Below are positions 55,118 to 64,000 of a stretch of DNA of 64,000 bases, piece after piece. The notes beneath the pieces are model-generated. The model was not told the DNA's origin. It made no database searches and saw nothing but the letters and a program-made list of their open reading frames with translations. The stretch lies in contig JAPFFF010000029.1 of the NCBI GenBank assembly GCA_039105265.1, positions 1,612,001 to 1,676,000 on the forward strand, read 5' to 3'. Numbering within the stretch: the stretch's first letter is position 1; each line of letters starts with the position of its first letter. The stretch is from Tritrichomonas musculus. Lineage: Eukaryota; Parabasalia; Tritrichomonadida; Tritrichomonadidae. The translations under genes and the position numbers were made by a program.

Positions 55118-56059
55118 TTATATATTTAAATTTCTAGTCAAATCGTTATTTATGTTATCATTTTTTTCTATTAGGTTTTCACATAAACTTACATCGTCCT
55201 CAAATTTCTTCCAAGAAATATAAACGTTTCCAAAAGCAGAAATGACCATTCCAATTGAGAAAAATAATGAATGATAATAAAATATTCTTGTTTGTTTTGC
55301 ACAAGTACAAGCATATACATAGATTATCAAACCAATCAATTCAATAGTGGCAAATAATAATACAATATATTTTAATATATCGTGACACGAAAGGTTTCCT
55401 TCTGAAATTTTCAATGCTAGAACATGATAACCTAGAGATCCAATTACCATCATAAATAAAGAAGAAGCATAAGGGATGAAATAACTTCCATATCGACTTT
55501 TAATTTTTTCTGCATCATAGAAACACTTCATTGAACTCCAAAAAATTAATATAAGCTGAGAAGCAGCAAGAAACACCCCAGCTAACCCCCAATCACGCCT
55601 TCTACTAAGGACCCAACTTCCAGGAATTGTTATTGAGTTTGGTTTCTTTTTTTCCCATCCATAAATATTTAATAATATTCCGAATATTATTGTTGGAATA
55701 TAAACGAATAGTTCAAAAATCGTATAACCATCTTTTGGATTATATTTGAACAATGGATAAAAGAAACAAACAACTGAACATATTTGATTGATATTTATCA
55801 ATATACAAACATAATTAAGTGGAAAACCAGAATTTCCATTATAAAGTGGTTCTGAGATACAATGGTATAATAATCCATTTAGAAACAAACTAAGAGCTCC
55901 GTATTTGAAAGTTGGGAATAATTTTTCGCTAAGTTTTGATTGATATGGTGATCGTCCTGACGAAAGGTCCCAATCGTAATATAATGAACAAATCATTTGT
56001 AAACCACTGAAAAGAAGTAAAAAATAGCATGATTGATGTCTTATTACATCGGAATTCAT
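55118..56059 (-). CDS. Multi-pass membrane protein (313 aa)
   Basis: Hydrophobic segments can be seen at about residues 10-25, 52-70, 82-104, 115-134, 157-175, 193-215, 228-250 and 263-284, giving around eight transmembrane helices with short loops and an Asn/Asp-rich cytoplasmic tail (EKNDNINNDLTRNLN). Conserved-looking loops include YYDWDLSSGRSPYQSKL and SWVLSRRRDWGL. No transporter or receptor signature is recognised. It lies downstream of the BEACH gene on the same strand, 360 bases away. Confidence 0.75.
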   Translation of the reverse strand: MNSDVIRHQSCYFLLLFSGLQMICSLYYDWDLSSGRSPYQSKLSEKLFPTFKYGALSLFLNGLLYHCISEPLYNGNSGFPLNYVCILININQICSVVCFFYPLFKYNPKDGYTIFELFVYIPTIIFGILLNIYGWEKKKPNSITIPGSWVLSRRRDWGLAGVFLAASQLILIFWSSMKCFYDAEKIKSRYGSYFIPYASSLFMMVIGSLGYHVLALKISEGNLSCHDILKYIVLLFATIELIGLIIYVYACTCAKQTRIFYYHSLFFSIGMVISAFGNVYISWKKFEDDVSLCENLIEKNDNINNDLTRNLNI

Positions 56060-56421
56060 GTGAATAAACGAAATAAAGGTATATACAAAAAGTACGATAT
56101 TTTTTATATTTCATTCAAATATTGAATAGCACATCAAAAATTTTTAAATTCATTTATAATTGTAAAACTTAAATGTTTTCACAAAACTATCAATTTTATA
56201 AATAAAACACTAAATGTTAAATAATATTTTTCTTGGAATAATACTTTAACAAATATAATCTCAAGTTATATTATTTGATAATAGTCATTAATAATAAGCT
56301 ATTCAAAAAAAATTATGACAATAACAACAATAACAACAACAAATACATTTTTATTCATGAAAAAACAAAAATATAAATCAAAACCTATAATCAACTTTTT
56401 GAACTAAATATAATATTCAAT

Positions 56422-59400
56422 TCATGAAAAACTGAACAATTTTCCATCTTGAGTGAGAATCAGCAGAGATCCAAGCGAAGGTATATAATTAATATCAATA
56501 ATTGTTGTATTAATATTATGACCACTCTTCTCTACAACTTTGAACGTGAAAGCCTCAATAATCATTGTTTGCCCCCTTTTATCGGACATAAACAGGTAGT
56601 CAAAGCCGTCCTCTGATACAAACGATGATAAGAAAAATATTTCATAATTAACTTTCATACTTCTAATTTTGTCTCCAGATAGAGAGAAAAGTGCTAGCTC
56701 AGAGGGAAACTCAGCGACGATGAATCCGAAACCTTCGAGAATCAGCAGCCGTTTTGCAGGGATTCCTTCAGTATCAATCACTCTTAGATACCGACCAGTT
56801 ATCCTCTCAAAAATAATAATTTTTCCACTGAAGACAGAAACGGCCGTTCTATCGTATTTTCGCGACGATGTAATAGTGACGATCAGCTCAGGTGAAATTT
56901 TGGCCTTTCCCAAGAAATACAAATTGTATGTTTTATTGTCAGGCTGGACAGCGAAAATAAAACCGCCATTCGAACCGAAAACCGCTTCTTCCTCACAAAA
57001 ATCAACCGGCGAGTTGAGCTGAGTTTTGACAATCTGGGTCCCACTTATAACGGAAAAAACGCCGGTTTCTGTGTCAACGGCGAGTATCACATCACCGATT
57101 GCTGAAAAAGCGGTTTTTGGTGAATAAATGACCTGCATGAGTGTCTGCGTCTCACTCACTTTTTTGGTAACATCAACCTGATGCTCACAACAGTAACCGC
57201 TAACCGTAACCGTTTTCACAAGAATTTTATCATTTGAATTACTGCTGTTTAATTGAATTTTTCCGAAGATCAAGTTTTCTGAAGAAATCGTCAGAAAAAG
57301 TTGATAGTCTTGATTTGAACTTTTTGACTGAGGTTGTCTTAACGGTTTCCCATTTCTCACCGGATGAGGTGACTTGAAAAGTACCTCAACGGATCCATTG
57401 GGACCAAATAAACGGTCAATCCATAAATTCAATGAATTTGACACTTCATCACTTTCAAGCTTCTTCCTGTTTTCGTAGACGAACTCGTACTGAGATGAGA
57501 CACCCGATGGAAGTTCCAAAGATTCGAAACACTCAGGCATCATGAAGAACTCAGGCGTCAGCTCCATCTTGCTTGAATTGAAGTTGAAAAGATAAGAAGA
57601 ATGCGAAGATGAATTCAATTGAATTTGACCATTTTCAGGTGAATATTTCGACGGTTGATCATCTGATAAATTAAGATTCTGCATCGTAGAGATCAACGAA
57701 GAGGTCAAAATATCAGATGGACGATGATTTTTAGCAATTCCTAATTCATCTTCATCTTGACTTTGATTTTGAGTCTGTATTTGGCCGTCCGAATTACTGC
57801 TGTTTTCACCGAAGTGCACTTTTTCATCGTCACTTGAAATTGCTATTTCATTAGAGTTCGAGGTGGACAACAGATCTGCACTTGACAGACTAAAATCAGA
57901 CGATCTCCGCTTCAATGAAAGATCGATTGTTTTTGTCTGGTCAGGATTGAAGCACTTTTTGTAAGGATGAAACATTCTGAGCCATGATTGAGGTGATATT
58001 TTGTACTCAGATTTGGTGTCAGTGAAATCTCTTATGAACGGGAAGATAGGATAATTAGAGAGCATTTTGTAACTCCTTCCACCGAAGAAGTTCAATTTGA
58101 GCAAGTATTCAAAAGTTGTCATTTTTCTATTGACCCAATCATTAGTGAAATTTTGAATGTGGATGAACTTAGAGAAAGAAGATGTTTGAAAAATAGGTTT
58201 ATGCGAACCTTGGAAGTTAGAATTCACAACTTGTTTTAATGATTTAATTATGTCTTCAATTGTAGTATTCAAAAAGTTAACAATGTAAGATTTTCCAGTT
58301 TTTTTGACGAATTCAAAACAGTTCACATTACGATACAATATATGCGTTATATCAGAGACCGTTATATAAATTTTCTTGAATTTGGTAGCAATGATTATTT
58401 TCTTGGGGAGAATGGCAAATGTGCATCGTTCTGTATTCAAAAATTTAACGTACAAAGCATTCATTTTTAAAATTGGTTTTGAATTCTCAAAAAATGGATC
58501 GATTTCAAAGTAATAAAGCTTAAATACTTTCTTGGTGAAAGGACAAGAAAAGTTGCTTAATAAATGAAATGATTTCCTTTCTTCTTTCTTTGTTAAACAA
58601 TTTTCTTCATTGAATGAATTCCAAATTGAAAATTCATTCATTTCTAACGATTCAAATCGATTGAATAAATTTGCAGACTGACAATATTGATTGATTTTTC
58701 GATCATTTAATATATCAATTGATATCAAAGATAGTTTAATGCTTTCTTCATTTAAGTTTGAAAGCAAATCTTTTGCAATGCTTTCAATTTTTGTCAAAAA
58801 TTTTTCAATATCATTGCAATATGAATTCATGTACATTTTGAATGAAATATTCATTGCTTGGAAGTTCCGCCAACCTTCATGAGCAAAAGTTTGAAGTGTT
58901 TTGGCTCGATCTGAATCAGACATTGAATCTTTATTATTCAAATATTTAATAAATTTCATATAACAATTCAAATTGTCATCTTCTTCTGAATTGTTATTGA
59001 ATTCAAATTTGTCAAGTTTATTGATGATTTGTTTGAATAATTCAACGTTCTCATCATCAAGCTCAACACGAAAGATCAACTCATTTGATATTGATTGTTC
59101 AGAGAAAAGATTCTGAACATCTTTCATTGAATTGACATCAAAAGGAAGATTTCTTTCTTGATTTTTCTTGCTTTTTTTGGATGATTCACAAAATGGTGAA
59201 TTTTCAAATTCATTCATCAATTTAGTTGAATGAATATTTCGATCATAATGGAATAAAAGATTCCTTACAAATCGATACATCAACTTACGTGAATCAACCT
59301 TTGAATTATCAGTGATCTTTGAAAAAACAATATCAAGAATTTCAAGTTGAAAAGTTGTCACTTTTGTTCCATAATGAATATAAATTAGATCAAGAAAAGC

Positions 59401-62400
59401 AAGAATTTGATCAATTACTGTGTAGTTGTTTTTAGCAACAGAAGTGATCGTTTGAAGCATCATTAAATGATGTTCTTTAGATGACTTAACTTTCATTGTG
59501 AGAATAATTGGCCAAATAAACCAAGTTTTCAATTTCAACACTCTTTTTTGAGCCATTATAATTATAAAGAAGTCGTCATCATTACTTTTCATATCAGCAG
59601 AACAAAGAATAGAAGTGAATGCTTCAATTGTTTTCAATTGCTCTTCTTCGCCTAAATTGCATGCAATCATACATGCTATTGGCAAAGCTTCTGGATAATT
59701 TTGCGATGTTGCTAAAACAGCATCTAAAATAGGAACAGTTAAATGCTGTTTATTTATATGGAATAAAACACATTCAATGTGATTATCCGTCCAAATGTAA
59801 TTATTGATGTTGTTGAAAGAAGAAGAAGAAGAACTAATGCCAGATTGTGTATTGAAGATGGATGCCTTGTTCGGTGAAAGAATGACAGTTGAAGAAGACC
59901 TTCCTCGAACATTTGGATTCTTTAATATTGAAGTAGAAACAGGCTTGTGTGATGAGAAAGACATTAACTTCATGTTGAAAGAAGAAGGATGACTTTGATC
60001 AGAAACAATACTATCGGAATTCGAAGGTGAATACTTATCACCAAATTCATCTGATAGTTTTAATATTAGATTCAAAGTTGTCATGAAAAGATCAGGACGA
60101 GAAGTAGTAAACAAAATATGAAGCTCAGAAGCAACTTCACTTTTATCTAAGATAAGAGAAGAAATATTATCAAGCAGACTCAAAAACGATAATTTATGTT
60201 GTATGTCATGAGTTGTAAAAGTGTTCGAAAGAATCGATCGAACATCGTCCATTGTCAGCTTGTATGATGCAAATTCAGCAATCAAACGATTCAGACAATT
60301 ACGAACAACATTGACATCAATTGTATGACATCTTTTATGATTAATCATGTTGTTACTCTCTTCATCAGTGAACCAGCAATGAATCCTTATCAATGTCAAA
60401 ATCTCAGGAATGCTTGTGTTTTCAATAAAGATCTGTGAAAAATCAGGAAATAAAACATTGGCCCAATGCTGGACCGTTCTCTTAACAGCTTGCGGATCAT
60501 CAGCGTTAAACCAAATATTAAAATTGAACAATATATGCTTAAATAGAAGACTAGATTGCGTTTCAGTAAACAACATGAAAAAGTGCAAATAAAGTGAATA
60601 ACAAATAACATTAGCTGGAGCATTCATCAAAAATTGAGAGAAAATCGAAATGTATTGATCATATTGCTCTAGTGGAACATGACGAAAAGAATCAACAATT
60701 TTCTCAAGGAAAAAATGCGGTGCATAATTAGAGAAGCCGAAAAAAGGAATCATTAACTTGATCAAATTATATTCACGGAAAATGTACGAGAACGGTTTGA
60801 TGTATGAATAGATATTGTTGCTTTTACAATTACTACTAGTGGTCGCATTCTCTAACAGGTCTTTGACTTTGACACCTTTCGGACCGAATGAAAACAATGA
60901 GCTAACAAAATCAGGATTCAAAGGTTTATTAAAAAGATGGAACGAACTAAGAAAGCAAGAAATTTTATTGATCGTTGGATTCTGTTCAGTAAAACCGCCA
61001 ATTTGGGCAGTTAAATATTGACCGTTAAAATTTACATCCGTTATTGTAAACGGAGGCTTTGAATCCTTGTTCAATGAGAAAATGAGATTCACTTTGGAGT
61101 CAGAATCGGGTATTTTTTTGATGGTTATGGTGACCATTGACCATTGACAAGAAGGAAGCTCTGTTGTCAACGATACAGACGATGATTTATAAATGGTCAC
61201 ATCATTCATCTCACAAAGTAGCGCTGTACGACTCGAGTAGAGAAGAAGAGTACTGCCTGAAGAGTCAGACAGTTTGAAGATGATTTGCTTCTGTGAGAAA
61301 TTCTGCGAGATTGCTAGATCAACCATCAAGTAGCACGAGAACGAGTAGCCGTTAGATAGATCACTCAAAGGAATTGAATCAAAAATGATCGGAGTGGCAG
61401 AAGGAGTGAAAACATATTGAATGTCGTGCATGTTCGTGCCAGTGCTGATGACCTGGTTCAGAACTTCATCTGAAAAAGGAGGAAAAGTGACATCGCACTT
61501 GATGAATTTAGTAAAAATGTCACTTTTGTCAATTTTCGCCTTTTTGATAGATTCAATGCTATCGTCCTGTTGTAAACCATTCAAATTATTTTCAATGCTC
61601 TGAATTTCAGCACTAGGCTTCGGCACGGCGAGGCCGATGAAGCGCTCGACAGACTGCGGCGAGCATTGGTATGTGAAGATGAGCGATAGAAATTGAATGA
61701 CGACATTCAAAAGATCCTGGTGAGTGAAGGAAGAATTGAATGTTGAGTCAAAAAATTTGAATGGGTTAGGATAGTTCCGTATGAGCTCGATAAGGAAGAG
61801 GTCGAGGTTTCCCTTGTGGCACTGCACGCAGTTGAATATCGAGTACTGGCAGAGACGATAGAAAAATTGAATAGATTGTGAGATATCGTCAGCCGATACA
61901 TAGAGAACAAGCAAGATGAAGGACGGGTTCTTGATGGTGAAATTCTGCGACATGTTTGATATCTTTGTACCTGCAAGTAACGATAGAATTATTGAAAAGT
62001 TCTTTTCTGACAAACCGTCAGAATCCATCGTTCTTATCGTGTTACCAAGTGACAGCATTTCATCATGCGAAAACGAAAAGTTGTTCGTGTTGAACGAAAC
62101 AAGAAGAAGGAAGTTCAGCGTGTTCTTCAGCAGCTCTTTCGTCGGAAAATGCAAGAAGAATGAAAGAATGGCTGGCGTTATAACCGACAATTCCTTCACA
62201 ATTTCTGGGTTGTGGACAATGGCATCTTCAAGACACGCAAGAAGATCAGTCATCAGCTGGTGGAACATGTCGTCGTGATTGTAAATGGCATAGCTGAAAA
62301 TGTACAGGCAGAATTGCGCTATCATTGAGAGTGACATGCCACTCATCGTCATGTATCGTTGCAAGGTTGAAAAAATTAACGGTCGTAGGCTTGGATTGAA

Positions 62401-64000
62401 AAAGTGGCGTATATAGTTACTGGTGAAGTCAAGCGATTGAAAAAGTTTAACAATTGAATGACTATCATTCAAAAAGTCGTTAATGCATACAAATAAAGTT
62501 GACCAGGCAGTAAAAACGTGCTTTCTGTCAATTTCATTCAATTCTGGCTCTGACATTTTTTTAACCAAGTTTTTCAATACTAAGGTCAAATCATATATCG
62601 ACATGCTATTCAAAAATTGAGACATTTCTGAGACCGATAGAAATGTGCGAAGTCTCGAGTAATTCTCAACAATCATGAATGGATAATCAGACAAGTTTGA
62701 GTTCAGTAAATTAATCATTTCCGGATCTGACGAGTAGAGAAAATTCAGTGCTAAATTTCTGAGGTTATTCAAAATTTGAAAGTCGTCTTTGTCAGAGTAA
62801 AAAATGGTGAATTTTGGTGAAAAAATGTCAGAATGAATTATGACTTCACAAAACGACTTCGGCACGCTAATTTTTGGTATGTTTTCAATCAGATACAGAT
62901 AAAAAATTAAAGTTTCAATACATTGACTTTTTGTGTTATTTTCTGAAGATAATTGGTCGACAAGAGAAGAAAAGAAAGAAAGAGTCAAATGCTGAAGATG
63001 GTGATGAAAAAGATGAAAAATGGCCTGAAATGTTTTCAGCACTTCAAATTGCTGCCTGTTTAAAATGTTAGAAACGGTTAGTGATGTGTCAAAACTGCTG
63101 CTAGGCAAAACATCGGTGACTTGTGGAAAAAATTTGAAACTGTCAAAATTTATTTGATAATCAATGATAAATCTCAGAAAAAAATCAGTTGTTGGAGTTA
63201 TATTTTTGACAGAAATTTGAGTACCTTGTTCTGAAAAAGTGGAAATAACGTTTTTTGCTAAATTTTGAAAAATCTCGACATATTCATCTGAGGAACTCGA
63301 TATATTCGCTATTCCACCAAGAAGCGATAGTGCATCCATATTTAATTTTTGAAAAAGTTTGCTTGATGTATTCAAAATATCTTTAAAATCGTAATTCGCT
63401 ATCAAGGCACTGTTTTTTTGGACAATAATTAAAATTGCGCGTAAAATACAACTTGAAATATTTGAATCTTTTATTTTGATCGATATATTTAATAAATCAT
63501 TTAAAACATCTAATTTATAATTTATATCTATATTATTTGTTTTAAAAAATTGGGTAATCGAATCAACTGCTTCAGTGGATAATAATTTGGGTGTGTTATG
63601 ACAGTAATGGTTTATCATTAACTTTAAACAAAACTGAGAAGTAATATCAAAGTTATCTGCTAATAAGGTACAAACAAGTAAGAAAAAAAAATCGCTTGTA
63701 CAATATTTTTCTGAACCAATCCACGCAATAACGCTGGAGATTTTACCGATTTTACTTTCTTCGGGCGGTATTTGGTGATTTTTTATTGCATTGACTAACG
63801 CGGGATCAAAATTGAAAATATTAGAAAGAAAACGACAGCATCCAGATATTGATACACCATCATCAAGCATATTTTTTACTTCGTTAATCTTTGATTCTTG
63901 AAGTATTGGAAATGTAAAAAAAGATGTTGAATCTATATTTATTTGACTTGATAAATTTGTCGTTAAGAATGAACGTAAGATTTTAATGAATGCGTCTGAC
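56422..64000 (-). CDS. BEACH/WD40 giant protein, 5' end beyond the window
   Basis: The frame stays open to the right edge (at least 43 codons before the Met at 63870), so the N-terminus is missing. Numbered from that Met: residues 1-800 helical HEAT-like; about 825-1000 a concanavalin-like beta domain (LSDLSNGYSFSCYLMVDLAI); about 1770-1880 a PH-like domain (KVFKLYYFEIDPFFENSK); from 1905 BEACH (WVNRKMTTFEYLLKLNFFGG, then YPIFPFIRDFTD; then LTPEFFMMPECFES and NSLNLWIDRLFG); about 2170-2482 WD40-like strands. BEACH proteins (LYST, LRBA, neurobeachin, LvsA) act in membrane traffic and organelle fission. The centre of the BEACH domain is replaced by about 105 Ser/Asp/Gln-rich residues. Confidence 0.93.
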   Translation of the reverse strand, partial: SDAFIKILRSFLTTNLSSQINIDSTSFFTFPILQESKINEVKNMLDDGVSISGCCRFLSNIFNFDPALVNAIKNHQIPPEESKIGKISSVIAWIGSEKYCTSDFFFLLVCTLLADNFDITSQFCLKLMINHYCHNTPKLLSTEAVDSITQFFKTNNIDINYKLDVLNDLLNISIKIKDSNISSCILRAILIIVQKNSALIANYDFKDILNTSSKLFQKLNMDALSLLGGIANISSSSDEYVEIFQNLAKNVISTFSEQGTQISVKNITPTTDFFLRFIIDYQINFDSFKFFPQVTDVLPSSSFDTSLTVSNILNRQQFEVLKTFQAIFHLFHHHLQHLTLSFFSSLVDQLSSENNTKSQCIETLIFYLYLIENIPKISVPKSFCEVIIHSDIFSPKFTIFYSDKDDFQILNNLRNLALNFLYSSDPEMINLLNSNLSDYPFMIVENYSRLRTFLSVSEMSQFLNSMSIYDLTLVLKNLVKKMSEPELNEIDRKHVFTAWSTLFVCINDFLNDSHSIVKLFQSLDFTSNYIRHFFNPSLRPLIFSTLQRYMTMSGMSLSMIAQFCLYIFSYAIYNHDDMFHQLMTDLLACLEDAIVHNPEIVKELSVITPAILSFFLHFPTKELLKNTLNFLLLVSFNTNNFSFSHDEMLSLGNTIRTMDSDGLSEKNFSIILSLLAGTKISNMSQNFTIKNPSFILLVLYVSADDISQSIQFFYRLCQYSIFNCVQCHKGNLDLFLIELIRNYPNPFKFFDSTFNSSFTHQDLLNVVIQFLSLIFTYQCSPQSVERFIGLAVPKPSAEIQSIENNLNGLQQDDSIESIKKAKIDKSDIFTKFIKCDVTFPPFSDEVLNQVISTGTNMHDIQYVFTPSATPIIFDSIPLSDLSNGYSFSCYLMVDLAISQNFSQKQIIFKLSDSSGSTLLLYSSRTALLCEMNDVTIYKSSSVSLTTELPSCQWSMVTITIKKIPDSDSKVNLIFSLNKDSKPPFTITDVNFNGQYLTAQIGGFTEQNPTINKISCFLSSFHLFNKPLNPDFVSSLFSFGPKGVKVKDLLENATTSSNCKSNNIYSYIKPFSYIFREYNLIKLMIPFFGFSNYAPHFFLEKIVDSFRHVPLEQYDQYISIFSQFLMNAPANVICYSLYLHFFMLFTETQSSLLFKHILFNFNIWFNADDPQAVKRTVQHWANVLFPDFSQIFIENTSIPEILTLIRIHCWFTDEESNNMINHKRCHTIDVNVVRNCLNRLIAEFASYKLTMDDVRSILSNTFTTHDIQHKLSFLSLLDNISSLILDKSEVASELHILFTTSRPDLFMTTLNLILKLSDEFGDKYSPSNSDSIVSDQSHPSSFNMKLMSFSSHKPVSTSILKNPNVRGRSSSTVILSPNKASIFNTQSGISSSSSSFNNINNYIWTDNHIECVLFHINKQHLTVPILDAVLATSQNYPEALPIACMIACNLGEEEQLKTIEAFTSILCSADMKSNDDDFFIIIMAQKRVLKLKTWFIWPIILTMKVKSSKEHHLMMLQTITSVAKNNYTVIDQILAFLDLIYIHYGTKVTTFQLEILDIVFSKITDNSKVDSRKLMYRFVRNLLFHYDRNIHSTKLMNEFENSPFCESSKKSKKNQERNLPFDVNSMKDVQNLFSEQSISNELIFRVELDDENVELFKQIINKLDKFEFNNNSEEDDNLNCYMKFIKYLNNKDSMSDSDRAKTLQTFAHEGWRNFQAMNISFKMYMNSYCNDIEKFLTKIESIAKDLLSNLNEESIKLSLISIDILNDRKINQYCQSANLFNRFESLEMNEFSIWNSFNEENCLTKKEERKSFHLLSNFSCPFTKKVFKLYYFEIDPFFENSKPILKMNALYVKFLNTERCTFAILPKKIIIATKFKKIYITVSDITHILYRNVNCFEFVKKTGKSYIVNFLNTTIEDIIKSLKQVVNSNFQGSHKPIFQTSSFSKFIHIQNFTNDWVNRKMTTFEYLLKLNFFGGRSYKMLSNYPIFPFIRDFTDTKSEYKISPQSWLRMFHPYKKCFNPDQTKTIDLSLKRRSSDFSLSSADLLSTSNSNEIAISSDDEKVHFGENSSNSDGQIQTQNQSQDEDELGIAKNHRPSDILTSSLISTMQNLNLSDDQPSKYSPENGQIQLNSSSHSSYLFNFNSSKMELTPEFFMMPECFESLELPSGVSSQYEFVYENRKKLESDEVSNSLNLWIDRLFGPNGSVEVLFKSPHPVRNGKPLRQPQSKSSNQDYQLFLTISSENLIFGKIQLNSSNSNDKILVKTVTVSGYCCEHQVDVTKKVSETQTLMQVIYSPKTAFSAIGDVILAVDTETGVFSVISGTQIVKTQLNSPVDFCEEEAVFGSNGGFIFAVQPDNKTYNLYFLGKAKISPELIVTITSSRKYDRTAVSVFSGKIIIFERITGRYLRVIDTEGIPAKRLLILEGFGFIVAEFPSELALFSLSGDKIRSMKVNYEIFFLSSFVSEDGFDYLFMSDKRGQTMIIEAFTFKVVEKSGHNINTTIIDINYIPSLGSLLILTQDGKLFSFS

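Overview
The window looks like a piece of a parabasalid (trichomonad) nuclear genome, most like Tritrichomonas and less like Trichomonas vaginalis. The evidence is the gene content: BspA-like leucine-rich repeat proteins, DUF3447/ankyrin proteins, a Pmp-type beta-helix surface protein, a Maverick/Polinton fossil and almost no introns. Other signs are extremely AT-rich intergenic DNA and TCATTT/TCATAT initiator-like sites 8-18 bases before several start codons. Species assignment is inference; no search was run.

Layout. 1-2.5 kb holds the end of an ankyrin array whose repeat modules are separated by stop-containing spacers. 2.6-8.2 kb (minus) encodes a 1853-residue helical protein ending in a ubiquitin domain. 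It is followed by tRNA-Gly(TCC) and a four-transmembrane protein. 9.7-19.3 kb is a transposon graveyard. Its centre is a 7.1-kb palindromic element (10973-18090) with 2.16-kb inverted arms and a 9-bp target duplication, inserted beside a broken copy of the four-transmembrane gene. The right arm carries two further insertions, each flanked by TTAA and absent from the left arm. A 956-bp element with 8-bp duplications lies just beyond. 19.9-22.2 kb (minus) is a Pmp-like surface protein, and 23-24.1 kb a BspA-like gene with one in-frame TGA. 24.3-27 kb is empty AT-rich DNA. 27.3 kb holds a small open frame of unlike composition followed by a poly-A run, then a broken BspA/coiled-coil/discoidin-like gene and ankyrin debris.

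31-35.9 kb is a DUF3447/ankyrin locus. An intact N-terminal frame is followed by six near-identical ankyrin modules embedded in roughly 100 copies of a 25-bp minisatellite, then a family-typical C-terminal tail. 36-39.2 kb contains gene fragments, a 40-bp perfect inverted repeat, a TA-flanked MITE and a 202-bp tandem duplication. 39.4-41.9 kb is a partial Maverick/Polinton fossil bounded by 314-bp inverted copies. 42.8-44.2 kb is a third TTAA-flanked element with G-run ends, containing two nested inverted repeats.

From 44.8 kb the window is a gene-dense housekeeping-like segment: a small helical protein, a 1679-residue acidic scaffold-like protein with 14 spaced copies of a short hydrophobic motif, a divergent protein kinase, an ARM-like helical protein, an eight-helix membrane protein, and a giant BEACH/WD40 protein whose 5' end runs off the right edge. 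No operon-like cooperation is visible. The common theme is surface and interaction-repeat families mixed with transposon insertions in the first 44 kb, and conserved single-copy-like genes afterwards.
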